Shown piece after piece: positions 18,156 to 24,488 of a DNA stretch of 51,394 nt. The translations under genes were made by a program, and so were the position numbers. Numbering within the stretch: the first letter of the stretch is position 1; each line of letters begins with the position of its first letter. Source of the DNA: an uncultured Bacteroidales bacterium (GTDB taxonomy: Bacteria > Bacteroidota > Bacteroidia > Bacteroidales > UBA932); assembly GCA_949289565.1 (NCBI GenBank), contig CASEOO010000004.1:1-51394 (forward strand), given 5' to 3'. The notes beneath the pieces are model-generated. The model did not search any database and was not told the DNA's origin. It saw only the letters and a list, made by a program, of their open reading frames with translations.

Positions 18156-18511
18156 TCCCTGTTCCAGTTAATTTCAATTCAGCATGTTGATCTATGGCGA
18201 TGTCGCTCCATAGAAGAAGCAAGTCAAATCAGAAGAGGTGCGAAATTAGTCAAAATGTCCTGATTCTCCATCGGATTTTACGGAATAAATGACTTGCTGA
18301 CAATTATTTATAAAAGATTGGCATGAAATCATAAATTTGGCTTAAACTGTAAAATTCTTTTTATGCATTATTAAATTCTGCCATAGATTTTTTTCTTTTT
18401 CTTGAGTTGAAATTTATGAATTTTGCTGTCGGCAATCTTTTTTTGAGTAAATTTGTCAAATTTATTTTCGTGAATTCATTGGAATGCACGCAGATGCTAA
18501 TTTTCTGAAAA
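18156..18511. other. Divergent intergenic region between fimbrial operon 1 and the SDR gene
   Basis: This 356-base AT-rich region holds the control sequences of both divergent units. A hairpin with CTATGG/CCATAG arms lies at 18192-18213, near the fimbrial start. A TAAATTTG box on the plus strand is at 18332-18339, and a 17-base palindrome at 18448-18464. On the minus strand I see no full TTTG-N19-TAnnTTTG match for the fimbrial operon, so its promoter may be weak or activator-dependent. Confidence 0.5.
18422..18464 (+). promoter_or_regulatory. SDR promoter with overlapping 17-bp palindrome
   Basis: TTTG at 18422-18425 and TAAATTTG at 18448-18455, spaced 22 bases, approximate the Bacteroides promoter for the SDR gene at 18512. 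The -7 box is the left arm of a perfect 17-base palindrome, TAAATTTGTCAAATTTA (18448-18464), so a dimeric repressor binding here would cover the promoter. The right arm is also a -7 box on the opposite strand. Confidence 0.5.
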
Positions 18512-19291
18512 ATGTCAAAATACGCAGTAGTTACTGGAGCCAGTACGGGGCTGGGGAGATGCATTGCTCTGGAACTGGCAAGCAGAGGAATAAATACAGT
18601 TCTGACAGCTCTTCCGGGGGAAGGACTTCCTGATGTCTGCCAGGCGTGCATGGATGCCGGAACAGAGAGCCATGGCTTTGAGTTCGACATTACTGACAAG
18701 ACGGCCCTGACCGACTTTGTGAAGAAGGTGAATGCAGAATACGATGTCTTTATTCTGGTGAACAATGCCGGAGTGGGCGGCAGTAAAAGATTCGGAGACG
18801 CTTCTATGAAATACGTGGACACTATCATCCAGGTAAATGTCGCCGCCACAGCCCTCATGGCGCATGAACTGCTCCCTAACTTGAAGAAGAATGCCGGTTC
18901 GTATATTTTGAACATATCATCCATGGCTGGAATCATTCCGACAGGCTACAAGACCGTATACCCTGCCTCGAAGGCATTTATCAAGCATTTTTCCTTGGGA
19001 ATGCGGGAAGAACTGAAGCCTGACGGCATTTCAGTCAGCTTTGCGGTTCTCGGCCCAATGCCGACCAAGGCGGAAATCATTTCCCGCATAAACAGGCAGG
19101 GCTTTATAGGAAAAGCATTGTCAGTGTCTCCGGAGCGAGTGGCGAAGGCTTGCATAGCGGGAATGCTGCGGAAGAAGAGGGTGATTGCTCCGGGAGTGCT
19201 GAACTCGCTGTCGTTCCGCCTGGTCAAACTGGTGCCAGAACACATACGCGGCATCCTGATGTCACGTTCGGTAAAAAATCACGAATTGTAG
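18512..19291 (+). CDS. Short-chain dehydrogenase/reductase (SDR)
   Basis: 259 residues, classical SDR. The cofactor motif TGASTGLG is at 8-15, NNAG at 84-87, with the catalytic serine in ISSMAG (136/137), tyrosine Y150 and lysine K154 (YPASK). The C-terminal part (PERVAKACIAGMLRKKRVIAPGVLN, LVKLVP) resembles SDRs acting on lipids or fatty acyl chains (YqjQ/DltE-like). The substrate is unknown. The next gene, an NAD-dependent epimerase-type protein, starts 14 bases later, so they probably form an operon. Confidence 0.88.
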   Translation: MSKYAVVTGASTGLGRCIALELASRGINTVLTALPGEGLPDVCQACMDAGTESHGFEFDITDKTALTDFVKKVNAEYDVFILVNNAGVGGSKRFGDASMKYVDTIIQVNVAATALMAHELLPNLKKNAGSYILNISSMAGIIPTGYKTVYPASKAFIKHFSLGMREELKPDGISVSFAVLGPMPTKAEIISRINRQGFIGKALSVSPERVAKACIAGMLRKKRVIAPGVLNSLSFRLVKLVPEHIRGILMSRSVKNHEL

Positions 19292-19305
19292 AATTATTTG
19301 GTAAA

Positions 19306-20229
19306 ATGGGAAAAACAGTATTGGTGACAGGCGCCAACGGCATGTTGGCCACGAATATTATAGAAAAATTGGCCTTGGCCGGATATAAGGTCATAGGAAC
19401 TGTCCGCAAGGGCCGGTCTTATCGTGGTGAAGGACGGGAAAACGTGACGGTCGTGGAGGCTGATTTCAAGGATGAGGCTGCGATGAGGCCTCTGGTGTCG
19501 GAGTGCGATGTGGTTTTCCATGTGGCGGCGATGACTTCGCAGTCCGAGACAGATTATGAGAAATTCAGGAAGGTGAATGCGGAGTCTACGCGTATGCTGC
19601 TTGACTTGTCCGTAGCCTCGGGTGTGGGGACATTCGTGTATGTGAGCACTGCGAACACTATCGGTTATGGCGCCGCTGAAGGTGCGGAGATGAAGTATCC
19701 GTTTTCGAAGTCATTGTACGCACTGAGCAAGAAAGAGGCGGAGACGGTGGCATTGTCCTATCAGGACAGGCTCAGGGTAGTGGTTGTGAATCCTACATTC
19801 ATGATAGGGAAATACGGCACAGAGAAGGGGTCGAACAGGATTTTCTCGATGGTGCGCAAGTCGAAGGTGGTTTTCTGTCCTTCGGGCGGCAAGAATGTCC
19901 TGGATGTGGAGGAGGCTGCCAGGGGTATGATTCTGGCTATGGAGAAGGCGGCATCCGGAAGCCAGTACCTGATCACCGGGACGAACTATCACTATCGCGA
20001 ATTGTTCGGCAGGATGGCGGAGAATTTCGGAGTGAAAAGGATATTCATCAAGCTTCCTGACTGGCTTCTGAAGACGGCCGGATGGTTCGGCGACCTGATG
20101 GCGAAATGCGGTATCGTGACAGAAGTTTCGACCCTGAACATGGACATGCTGATGACTGAGAATTTCTACCACACCGACAAGGCTTTCCTCGAAATAGGAT
20201 TCAAGGCCCGCGATATTTTCGACAAGTGA
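19306..20229 (+). CDS. NAD-dependent epimerase/dehydratase family protein
   Basis: 307 residues from the ATG at 19306, where the Rossmann motif begins directly (VLVTGANGMLATNI). Further extended-SDR features are VEADFKDE, VVFHVAAMTS, STANTIGYG, the active-site YALSKKEAE (Y-x3-K), and VVVNPTFMIG. The order matches sugar-nucleotide epimerases, dihydroflavonol-reductase-like and 3-beta-HSD-like proteins. The C-terminal WLLKTAGWFGDLM resembles the dihydroflavonol-reductase-like group. The substrate is uncertain. It follows the SDR gene closely and probably shares its transcript. Confidence 0.87.
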   Translation: MGKTVLVTGANGMLATNIIEKLALAGYKVIGTVRKGRSYRGEGRENVTVVEADFKDEAAMRPLVSECDVVFHVAAMTSQSETDYEKFRKVNAESTRMLLDLSVASGVGTFVYVSTANTIGYGAAEGAEMKYPFSKSLYALSKKEAETVALSYQDRLRVVVVNPTFMIGKYGTEKGSNRIFSMVRKSKVVFCPSGGKNVLDVEEAARGMILAMEKAASGSQYLITGTNYHYRELFGRMAENFGVKRIFIKLPDWLLKTAGWFGDLMAKCGIVTEVSTLNMDMLMTENFYHTDKAFLEIGFKARDIFDK

Positions 20230-20345
20230 TTTCCGGATGTCCCTGACGGGACAATGCAGGATTACGGATGTCGGATTTTGCTGAAAAATCTGCATAATTT
20301 TCAAAAAATTGCTATCTTGCGCCCGATTTTGATTTAGAAAGGATT

Positions 20346-20750
20346 ATGAAAGGTATAATGTCAAGTCTGGCAATTGCAGCCACGGCATTTATGATGGCAT
20401 CCTGCTGCGGGCAGCCGGATCTTGCCGGGAAATGGAATGTGCTCAAGGTGAACGGAGAAGAGGTGACTGTCCTCGGCGATGAAAAGCCGTTTGTGGAGTT
20501 CAATACAGAAGAGTCCAAAGTGCATGGCTTCACCGGATGCAATATCATGAACGGTGCTTATACACAGGATGGCAAGGAGCTGACTTTCGGCAATATGGCC
20601 ACTACCATGATGGCAGGCCCGGAAGAGAATATGAAAGCTGAAAGCGCCGTCCTCGGAGCTATCGCAAAAGTGGCTTCAGTGAAAGCTGACGGCGAAAACC
20701 TCCTTCTTCTTGACGAAGAGAAGAATGTGGTGATGGAGCTCGGAAAATAA
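20346..20750 (+). CDS. META-domain (HslJ-like) lipoprotein
   Basis: 134 residues. The signal peptide ends in the lipobox MMASC, followed by a single META domain: LAGKWNVLKVNGEEV at its start, VHGFTGCNIMNGAY (the conserved GCN segment), LTFGNMATTMMAGPEE, and LLLLDEEKNVVMEL near the end. META proteins such as HslJ are small outer-membrane or periplasmic proteins linked to stress; the biochemical role is unknown. A TATCTTGC element at 20313-20320 could be a degenerate -7 box. Confidence 0.85.
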   Translation: MKGIMSSLAIAATAFMMASCCGQPDLAGKWNVLKVNGEEVTVLGDEKPFVEFNTEESKVHGFTGCNIMNGAYTQDGKELTFGNMATTMMAGPEENMKAESAVLGAIAKVASVKADGENLLLLDEEKNVVMELGK

Positions 20751-20759
20751 TACGCAAAG

Positions 20760-20790
20760 TTGCAGCCCGGGCTGCCGCCTCGGGTTGCAA
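20760..20790 (+). terminator. Hairpin after the META-domain gene
   Basis: TTGCAGCCCG pairs with CGGGTTGCAA (10 bp with one G-U) around an 11-base loop, starting 10 bases beyond the stop codon. Only a short T-rich stretch follows, so terminator function is plausible but not certain. Confidence 0.45.
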
Positions 20791-20799
20791 TTACATATT

Positions 20800-20887
20800 G
20801 GAGAGATGCTCGAGTGGCTTAAGAGGCACGCCTGGAAAGCGTGTATACGACAAAATCGTATCTCGGGTTCGAATCCCGATCTCTCCG
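20800..20887 (+). tRNA. tRNA-Ser (anticodon GGA)
   Basis: 88 bases with a long variable arm, as expected for a serine tRNA. The acceptor stem is GGAGAGA with TCTCTCC, the D arm is GCTCGAGTGGCTTAAGAGGC, and the anticodon loop CTGGAAA gives GGA (decoding UCC/UCU). The variable arm is ATACGACAAAATCGTAT and the T arm GGGTTCGAATCCC. The discriminator is G; CCA is not encoded. Confidence 0.95.
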
Positions 20888-20892
20888 CACCG

Positions 20893-20927
20893 AAAAAGAG
20901 CCTGTCGTTTTGCGACAGGCTCTTTTT
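20893..20927 (+). terminator. Intrinsic terminator after tRNA-Ser
   Basis: A 15-bp stem (20893-20907 with 20913-20927) has core GAGCCTGTCG/CGACAGGCTC and flanking A5/T5 runs, six bases beyond the tRNA. Because of its A and T flanks it can also stop transcription from the minus strand. Confidence 0.9.
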
Positions 20928-20946
20928 CATGTGCCATTGTCAAGCT

Positions 20947-21038
20947 AAAAAAGCGAGGTCGTACAGCAAAGTGTACGACCTCTTTTGTTCCCTTTATAGT
21001 GTTGGTAATGAGCGTTAAGTCAGTACCGGCACTTTCGT
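20947..21038 (-). ncRNA. Candidate small RNA paired with the Abi_2 (AbiF-like) gene
   Basis: The minus strand downstream of the Abi gene carries a consensus promoter (TTTG-N19-TACCTTTG, 21073-21043). About 60 bases beyond the expected start is a perfect 11-bp terminator stem (20955-20965 with 20972-20982, arm GAGGTCGTACA), followed by GCTTTTTT. The predicted transcript is about 85-92 nt and has no credible ORF. Its 5' end (TGTACGA) is identical to part of the 3' terminator arm and complementary to the 5' arm (TCGTACA), so alternative pairings are possible. The 13-base sequence CTTTGCTGTACGA occurs at both ends (21047-21035 and 20971-20959). AbiF-type proteins are known to associate with a non-coding RNA that acts as antitoxin; that this RNA is the partner is inference. 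Confidence 0.6.
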
Positions 21039-21042
21039 ACAG

Positions 21043-21073
21043 CAAAGGTATAAATTTATTTTTGCTTTACAAA
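21043..21073 (-). promoter_or_regulatory. Consensus promoter of the candidate small RNA
   Basis: TTTG (21073-21070), exactly 19 bases, then TACCTTTG (21050-21043) on the minus strand is an exact match to the Bacteroides housekeeping promoter. It overlaps the 3' end of the Abi gene (stop at 21067-21069), so it cannot serve that gene and must drive something downstream of it. Confidence 0.8.
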
Positions 21074-21957
21074 ATATTTTTCAGACCTGCTATATCTTGT
21101 AGAATTTGTGCTACTTGAGGGTATTTGGAGTATTCGGAAATGATATCGTTGATATCATCTCTCCATTCATTGTATCTGTTTTCTGAAACTTGTTTCAGCA
21201 TATATAGGACGACATGTAAGGCTCCATTGAGATTCTGATTTTGGCCTATGCCTTTAAACATGGCAGGTCCCTTTCTGATAGATAGCTCTGGCGTGAAATC
21301 ATAAAGGACATTGCTATGGGCGCAGGCGTTGCGAATACTTTTTATGAGTTCCATGTAATTAATGAAAATAGCCAGGTGTCTTATGTTGAATTCTGCGGCA
21401 ACTTTTTGTTTGATGTTCTCATCCTTTATTGACTTGAATAGGCGTAGGATTGCGCCTAATGTCATAAATTCCATTGTCTTCCATGCCGGTGCATATATAT
21501 CATTGATATGATGGCGATGATGCATCGCGATTACAGGGTAATGGGCTGCAAGATCATCGTAGACTTTTTCCTTGAATTCTCTTGCTTGTTTTTGTGACAC
21601 AACGGATGGATCTGCGAACCAAGTCGGCTTGTTCTGATTGTTATTGGATACCAGATAGATTACTTTTGTCCGGAATGCAATTTCTATTCTGCTGATAGCC
21701 TTGAGAAGAATGCTTCTCAACCTGAAATCAAAATAATACAATTTCACAGCATCGTCAAAATTAGCTGATGCCTTGAATTTGTGGTCTCTATTGTTTTTTT
21801 CTGGATACGATAGTTCAAATGGGAACCAATAGAACCCAAGCCTGAAATAGCCGACATCGAATAGAACTTCCGCTGCTTTTTTGACATCGTTTATTGTCAT
21901 GCCCCTGCTCCTCAGTAGCTCGATCTGCTCATCTATTGTTATCGCAACTCTTCCCAT
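21067..21957 (-). CDS. Abi family protein (Abi_2; AbiF/AbiD-like HEPN toxin)
   Basis: 296 residues, the usual length of Abi_2 abortive-infection proteins. The opening ITIDEQIELLRSRGM and the LFDVGYFRLGFYWFPFE block are typical. LRSILLKAISRIEIAFRTKV is the conserved helix, and SIRNACAHSNVLYD contains the HEPN catalytic pattern RxxxxH (R209 to H214). HEPN enzymes of this kind are RNases, and AbiF/AbiD proteins stop phage growth by harming the host. The gene is clearly more AT-rich than its neighbours and sits beside a tRNA-Ser, both hints of horizontal acquisition. Its promoter carries a palindrome and a short leader. A candidate ncRNA follows it on the same strand. No protein antitoxin gene is adjacent. 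Confidence 0.87.
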   Translation of the reverse strand: MGRVAITIDEQIELLRSRGMTINDVKKAAEVLFDVGYFRLGFYWFPFELSYPEKNNRDHKFKASANFDDAVKLYYFDFRLRSILLKAISRIEIAFRTKVIYLVSNNNQNKPTWFADPSVVSQKQAREFKEKVYDDLAAHYPVIAMHHRHHINDIYAPAWKTMEFMTLGAILRLFKSIKDENIKQKVAAEFNIRHLAIFINYMELIKSIRNACAHSNVLYDFTPELSIRKGPAMFKGIGQNQNLNGALHVVLYMLKQVSENRYNEWRDDINDIISEYSKYPQVAQILQDIAGLKNIL

Positions 21958-21979
21958 TCAAATGAAATTTTATATGATG

Positions 21980-22006
21980 CAAAGTTAACATATTCGTTTA
22001 AACGAA
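21980..22006 (-). promoter_or_regulatory. abi promoter with 14-bp palindromic operator candidate
   Basis: TAACTTTG (21987-21980, minus strand) matches TAnnTTTG and lies 22 bases before the Abi start codon. Just upstream, in the spacer up to the -33 position, is the perfect palindrome TTCGTTTAAACGAA (21993-22006). A regulator bound there would contact RNA polymerase directly. The -33 element itself is poor (TTTC instead of TTTG). Confidence 0.55.
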
Positions 22007-22076
22007 AGAATCTTTTATGACTGTATGCCATTTTATTTTAAATGTCTATCCGCAAAACTACTGCCCCTTTCATGTC

Positions 22077-22112
22077 ATTTCGAGCGGAGGACACAGTCCG
22101 AAGTCGAGAAAT
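22077..22112. repeat. Imperfect inverted repeat (interspersed-repeat-like)
   Basis: ATTTCGAGC (22077-22085) and GTCGAGAAAT (22103-22112) form an imperfect inverted repeat about 36 bases long. It resembles a short interspersed palindromic repeat that I recall as common between Bacteroidota genes; that link is from memory. It lies between the Abi promoter and the YhhN-type gene. Confidence 0.4.
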
Positions 22113-22238
22113 CTGTTTTTGAAGTATGTCAGGTCTATCCACTATTTCCTTCCGAAACCTTTCCTCCCAAAGAAGGCCCACAGTCCTGCAGCCAAACACA
22201 GAAAAAATCACTATATTAGAAGAAAAATTCACGTCATC

Positions 22239-22943
22239 ATGTTTGGAAAAAACATATCAGGACCCGGACTCAAAGCCATGGTCTGGTTATCCACCGCACT
22301 CTACATCCTCCTCGCACTGCTTTATTTTCTGCCGGTGGCACTGCCATATGAAATAACATATCCTGTTGCCGCGATAGCCATATTCTCAATATGGTTGGTG
22401 CCGCTCCCTATGAGCATAGCCCTTATTGCCTCCGCGGCAGGAGACCTGATGGGAGCCGCCGGGAACTTTATGGCCCAGATGGAGTGCTTTGCGGTTGCCA
22501 ACCTTTTTATAAGCCTGTTCTTCCTGCATCGCCTCTTCCAGACAGGCAAGGCTTCGGTGAAAAACTTCAGCGCGATACTTACGAAAAAAAGAATTGCATA
22601 TCTGACCGTGACAGGCATCTGCGTGGCGGCAACTTTCCTGATGGTCATGGTCAGCATCGTACCTGAAGTCCCTGCCGGAGTTCAGCGGGCAGGAGTCGCC
22701 TTTTATGCCATAGTCGTCGCCCTGATGTTCTATTCGGCCTTGTTGCAGCGCAGTATATTCTACGCTGTCGGAGCCTTCCTTTTCGTCCTTTCTGACTTCA
22801 TCCTCGCGTGGAATGCATTCGTGGAGCCGATAGAGTACAGCCGATACCTGATTATGATTCCGTACTTCATCGCCCAGTGGATGTTTTACGTCCGTGCGAC
22901 GAAATACAGAGTAGGAAAGAGCCTCCTTTTAGCCAGGCTCTGA
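22239..22943 (+). CDS. YhhN family membrane protein (lysoplasmalogenase-like)
   Basis: I choose the ATG at 22239 (MFGKNISGPG), because the upstream part of the frame is not hydrophobic and crosses a repeat; 234 residues. There are about eight predicted membrane helices, for example MVWLSTALYILLALLYFLPVA and ITYPVAAIAIFSIWLV. The YhhN pattern includes LIASAAGDLMGA, with its aspartate, and FVLSDFILAWNAF near the C-terminus. YhhN/TMEM86 members hydrolyse the vinyl-ether bond of lysoplasmalogens; this activity is inferred by family only. It is alone on its strand. Confidence 0.83.
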   Translation: MFGKNISGPGLKAMVWLSTALYILLALLYFLPVALPYEITYPVAAIAIFSIWLVPLPMSIALIASAAGDLMGAAGNFMAQMECFAVANLFISLFFLHRLFQTGKASVKNFSAILTKKRIAYLTVTGICVAATFLMVMVSIVPEVPAGVQRAGVAFYAIVVALMFYSALLQRSIFYAVGAFLFVLSDFILAWNAFVEPIEYSRYLIMIPYFIAQWMFYVRATKYRVGKSLLLARL

Positions 22944-23031
22944 TAGGCTCTGACAGCCGGGAATTATCAGAAAATGACAGCCGGAGCAGCTTCAACGTCC
23001 TGACATACGATAAGAGTCCCGCCTGAAACAG

Positions 23032-24390
23032 CTAAACCGACCGCTTCAGCTTCTCCACATATCTGGCGATGCGATGCAGCTCATGCGGGATGTCAATACT
23101 CTGAGGGCAGTGCGGAATACACTGCTTGCACCCGATGCAGTGATCTGCCTGGCGGACCTTCTCCACAGCCCTGTCGTAACTCACTAGATAGGCCCTGCGC
23201 GCCCGCCGGTAATCCTCGGAACCCGGATTCTGAGCAATATTTCCCTCGTTCACGCACTTGTTGTAATGCAGCAGCACGGCCGGGATATCAATGCCGTATG
23301 GACAAGGCATGCAATATTTGCAGTCGTTGCACGGAACGGCAGGATACTGCATCATCAGCACCGCCGTCTCCTCCAGAAACCCCAGGTCATCCTCTGTCAG
23401 CGGCCTGAGAGGGGAGTAAGTGCGGATATTCTCATCCAGATGCTCCATATAAGTCATCCCGCTCAGCACTGTCAGCACATCCGGGAAAGTGCCCGCGAAC
23501 CTGAACGCCCAAGAAGCCACGCTGCTGTAAGGGTCACGCTCCTTCAGCCGGTCTGCGATATATTCCGGGACATTGCTCAGGCGTCCTCCGAGCAGAGGCT
23601 CCATGATCACTGCCGGAATTCCCCGGCTGGACAGCTCTGCATAAAGATACTCAGCATCCACATTCCTCGATGCGGCATGTCTCCAGTCCACATAATTCAT
23701 CTGTATCTGCACGAAATCCCAATGCACCTTTTCATGCAAGCCGAGCACATAGTCGAAACTTTCCTTGTTCCCGTGGAAAGAGAACCCGAGATTCCTGATG
23801 CGCCCTGCCTCGCGCTCCTTCATCAGGAAATCTATCATCCCGTTCTCTTCGTATCTCGCTATGAAATGCTCCTTGCCTCCGTTGCCGACAGAATGCAGAA
23901 GATAATAGTCTATGTAGTCAGTCATCAGATTCTCGAGAGACTTCCTGTACATCAGAATCGAATTCTCCCTCGACCAATTGCTGAAGTTTGACAGCTTCGT
24001 CGCCAGAAAATAAGAATCTCTCGGATGCCCTGAAAGGGCAATGGCGGTGGCTTTTTCCGACTGCCCCTGGCAATATACAGGCGAGGTGTCGTAATAATTC
24101 ACTCCGCTCGCCAATGCCTTGTCCACCAGCCTGTTCACCTGCTCCTGATCAATGATTTCGTTCCCGTCGCCGTCAGTCGTCATCGGCCATCTCATGCACC
24201 CGTAGCCCAGAAGGGAAACCTTGTCTCCAGTCGTCGGGCTGGTCCTGAGAGTCATTCCTCCAGTGCCTTCCGGCAATTCCTGTTCTTTCCCGGATGTGCA
24301 GCCTGCGGCTGCCAATCCCAGTGCCGCCGCTCCTGCGCCGGACCTTTTCAGAAACTCCCTCCTGCTTATTATTTTACCGCTGTCTTTCAT
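23032..24390 (-). CDS. Tat-exported aldo/keto reductase with ferredoxin domain
   Basis: 452 residues from the ATG at 24390. The N-terminus has a Tat signal, SRREFLKRS, followed by a hydrophobic stretch and a lipobox-like AAAGC. The aldo/keto reductase barrel shows VNYYDTSPVY (catalytic D and Y), LATKLSN (K) and YYLLHSVG (H). The C-terminus has two cysteine clusters, CNDCKYCMPCPYGIDIP and CIGCKQCIPHCPQSIDIP, of 4Fe-4S type. This is the common Bacteroidales predicted oxidoreductase of the aldo/keto reductase family. The substrate is unknown. It follows the NapH/NapG-like gene by 98 bases on the same strand, so both may act in one extracytoplasmic redox chain. Confidence 0.88.
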   Translation of the reverse strand: MKDSGKIISRREFLKRSGAGAAALGLAAAGCTSGKEQELPEGTGGMTLRTSPTTGDKVSLLGYGCMRWPMTTDGDGNEIIDQEQVNRLVDKALASGVNYYDTSPVYCQGQSEKATAIALSGHPRDSYFLATKLSNFSNWSRENSILMYRKSLENLMTDYIDYYLLHSVGNGGKEHFIARYEENGMIDFLMKEREAGRIRNLGFSFHGNKESFDYVLGLHEKVHWDFVQIQMNYVDWRHAASRNVDAEYLYAELSSRGIPAVIMEPLLGGRLSNVPEYIADRLKERDPYSSVASWAFRFAGTFPDVLTVLSGMTYMEHLDENIRTYSPLRPLTEDDLGFLEETAVLMMQYPAVPCNDCKYCMPCPYGIDIPAVLLHYNKCVNEGNIAQNPGSEDYRRARRAYLVSYDRAVEKVRQADHCIGCKQCIPHCPQSIDIPHELHRIARYVEKLKRSV

Positions 24391-24488
24391 AAATTTCAAT
24401 CTTCTGCTGTTTCCGCTGTTTTGTGACTGGCGCATGCGGGCACTGTTGGTTTCAGAAAGGAATTGCAGCCCGTGCCAGCGACTGTCAG

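Noticed and set aside
20955..20990. Second terminator of tRNA-Ser on the plus strand
   Set aside because: The stem could work in both directions, but on the plus strand an efficient terminator already ends at 20927. The T6 run on the minus strand fits the small RNA better.
20935..21050. CRISPR array
   Set aside because: Only two 13-base direct repeats are present, without regular spacers or cas genes. They are explained by the RNA 5' end and terminator.
20676..21118. Several ORFs over tRNA-Ser and the small-RNA region
   Set aside because: All cross the tRNA or the terminator stems and show the typical translated-tRNA strings (for example SGVRIPISP-like); none is a plausible gene.
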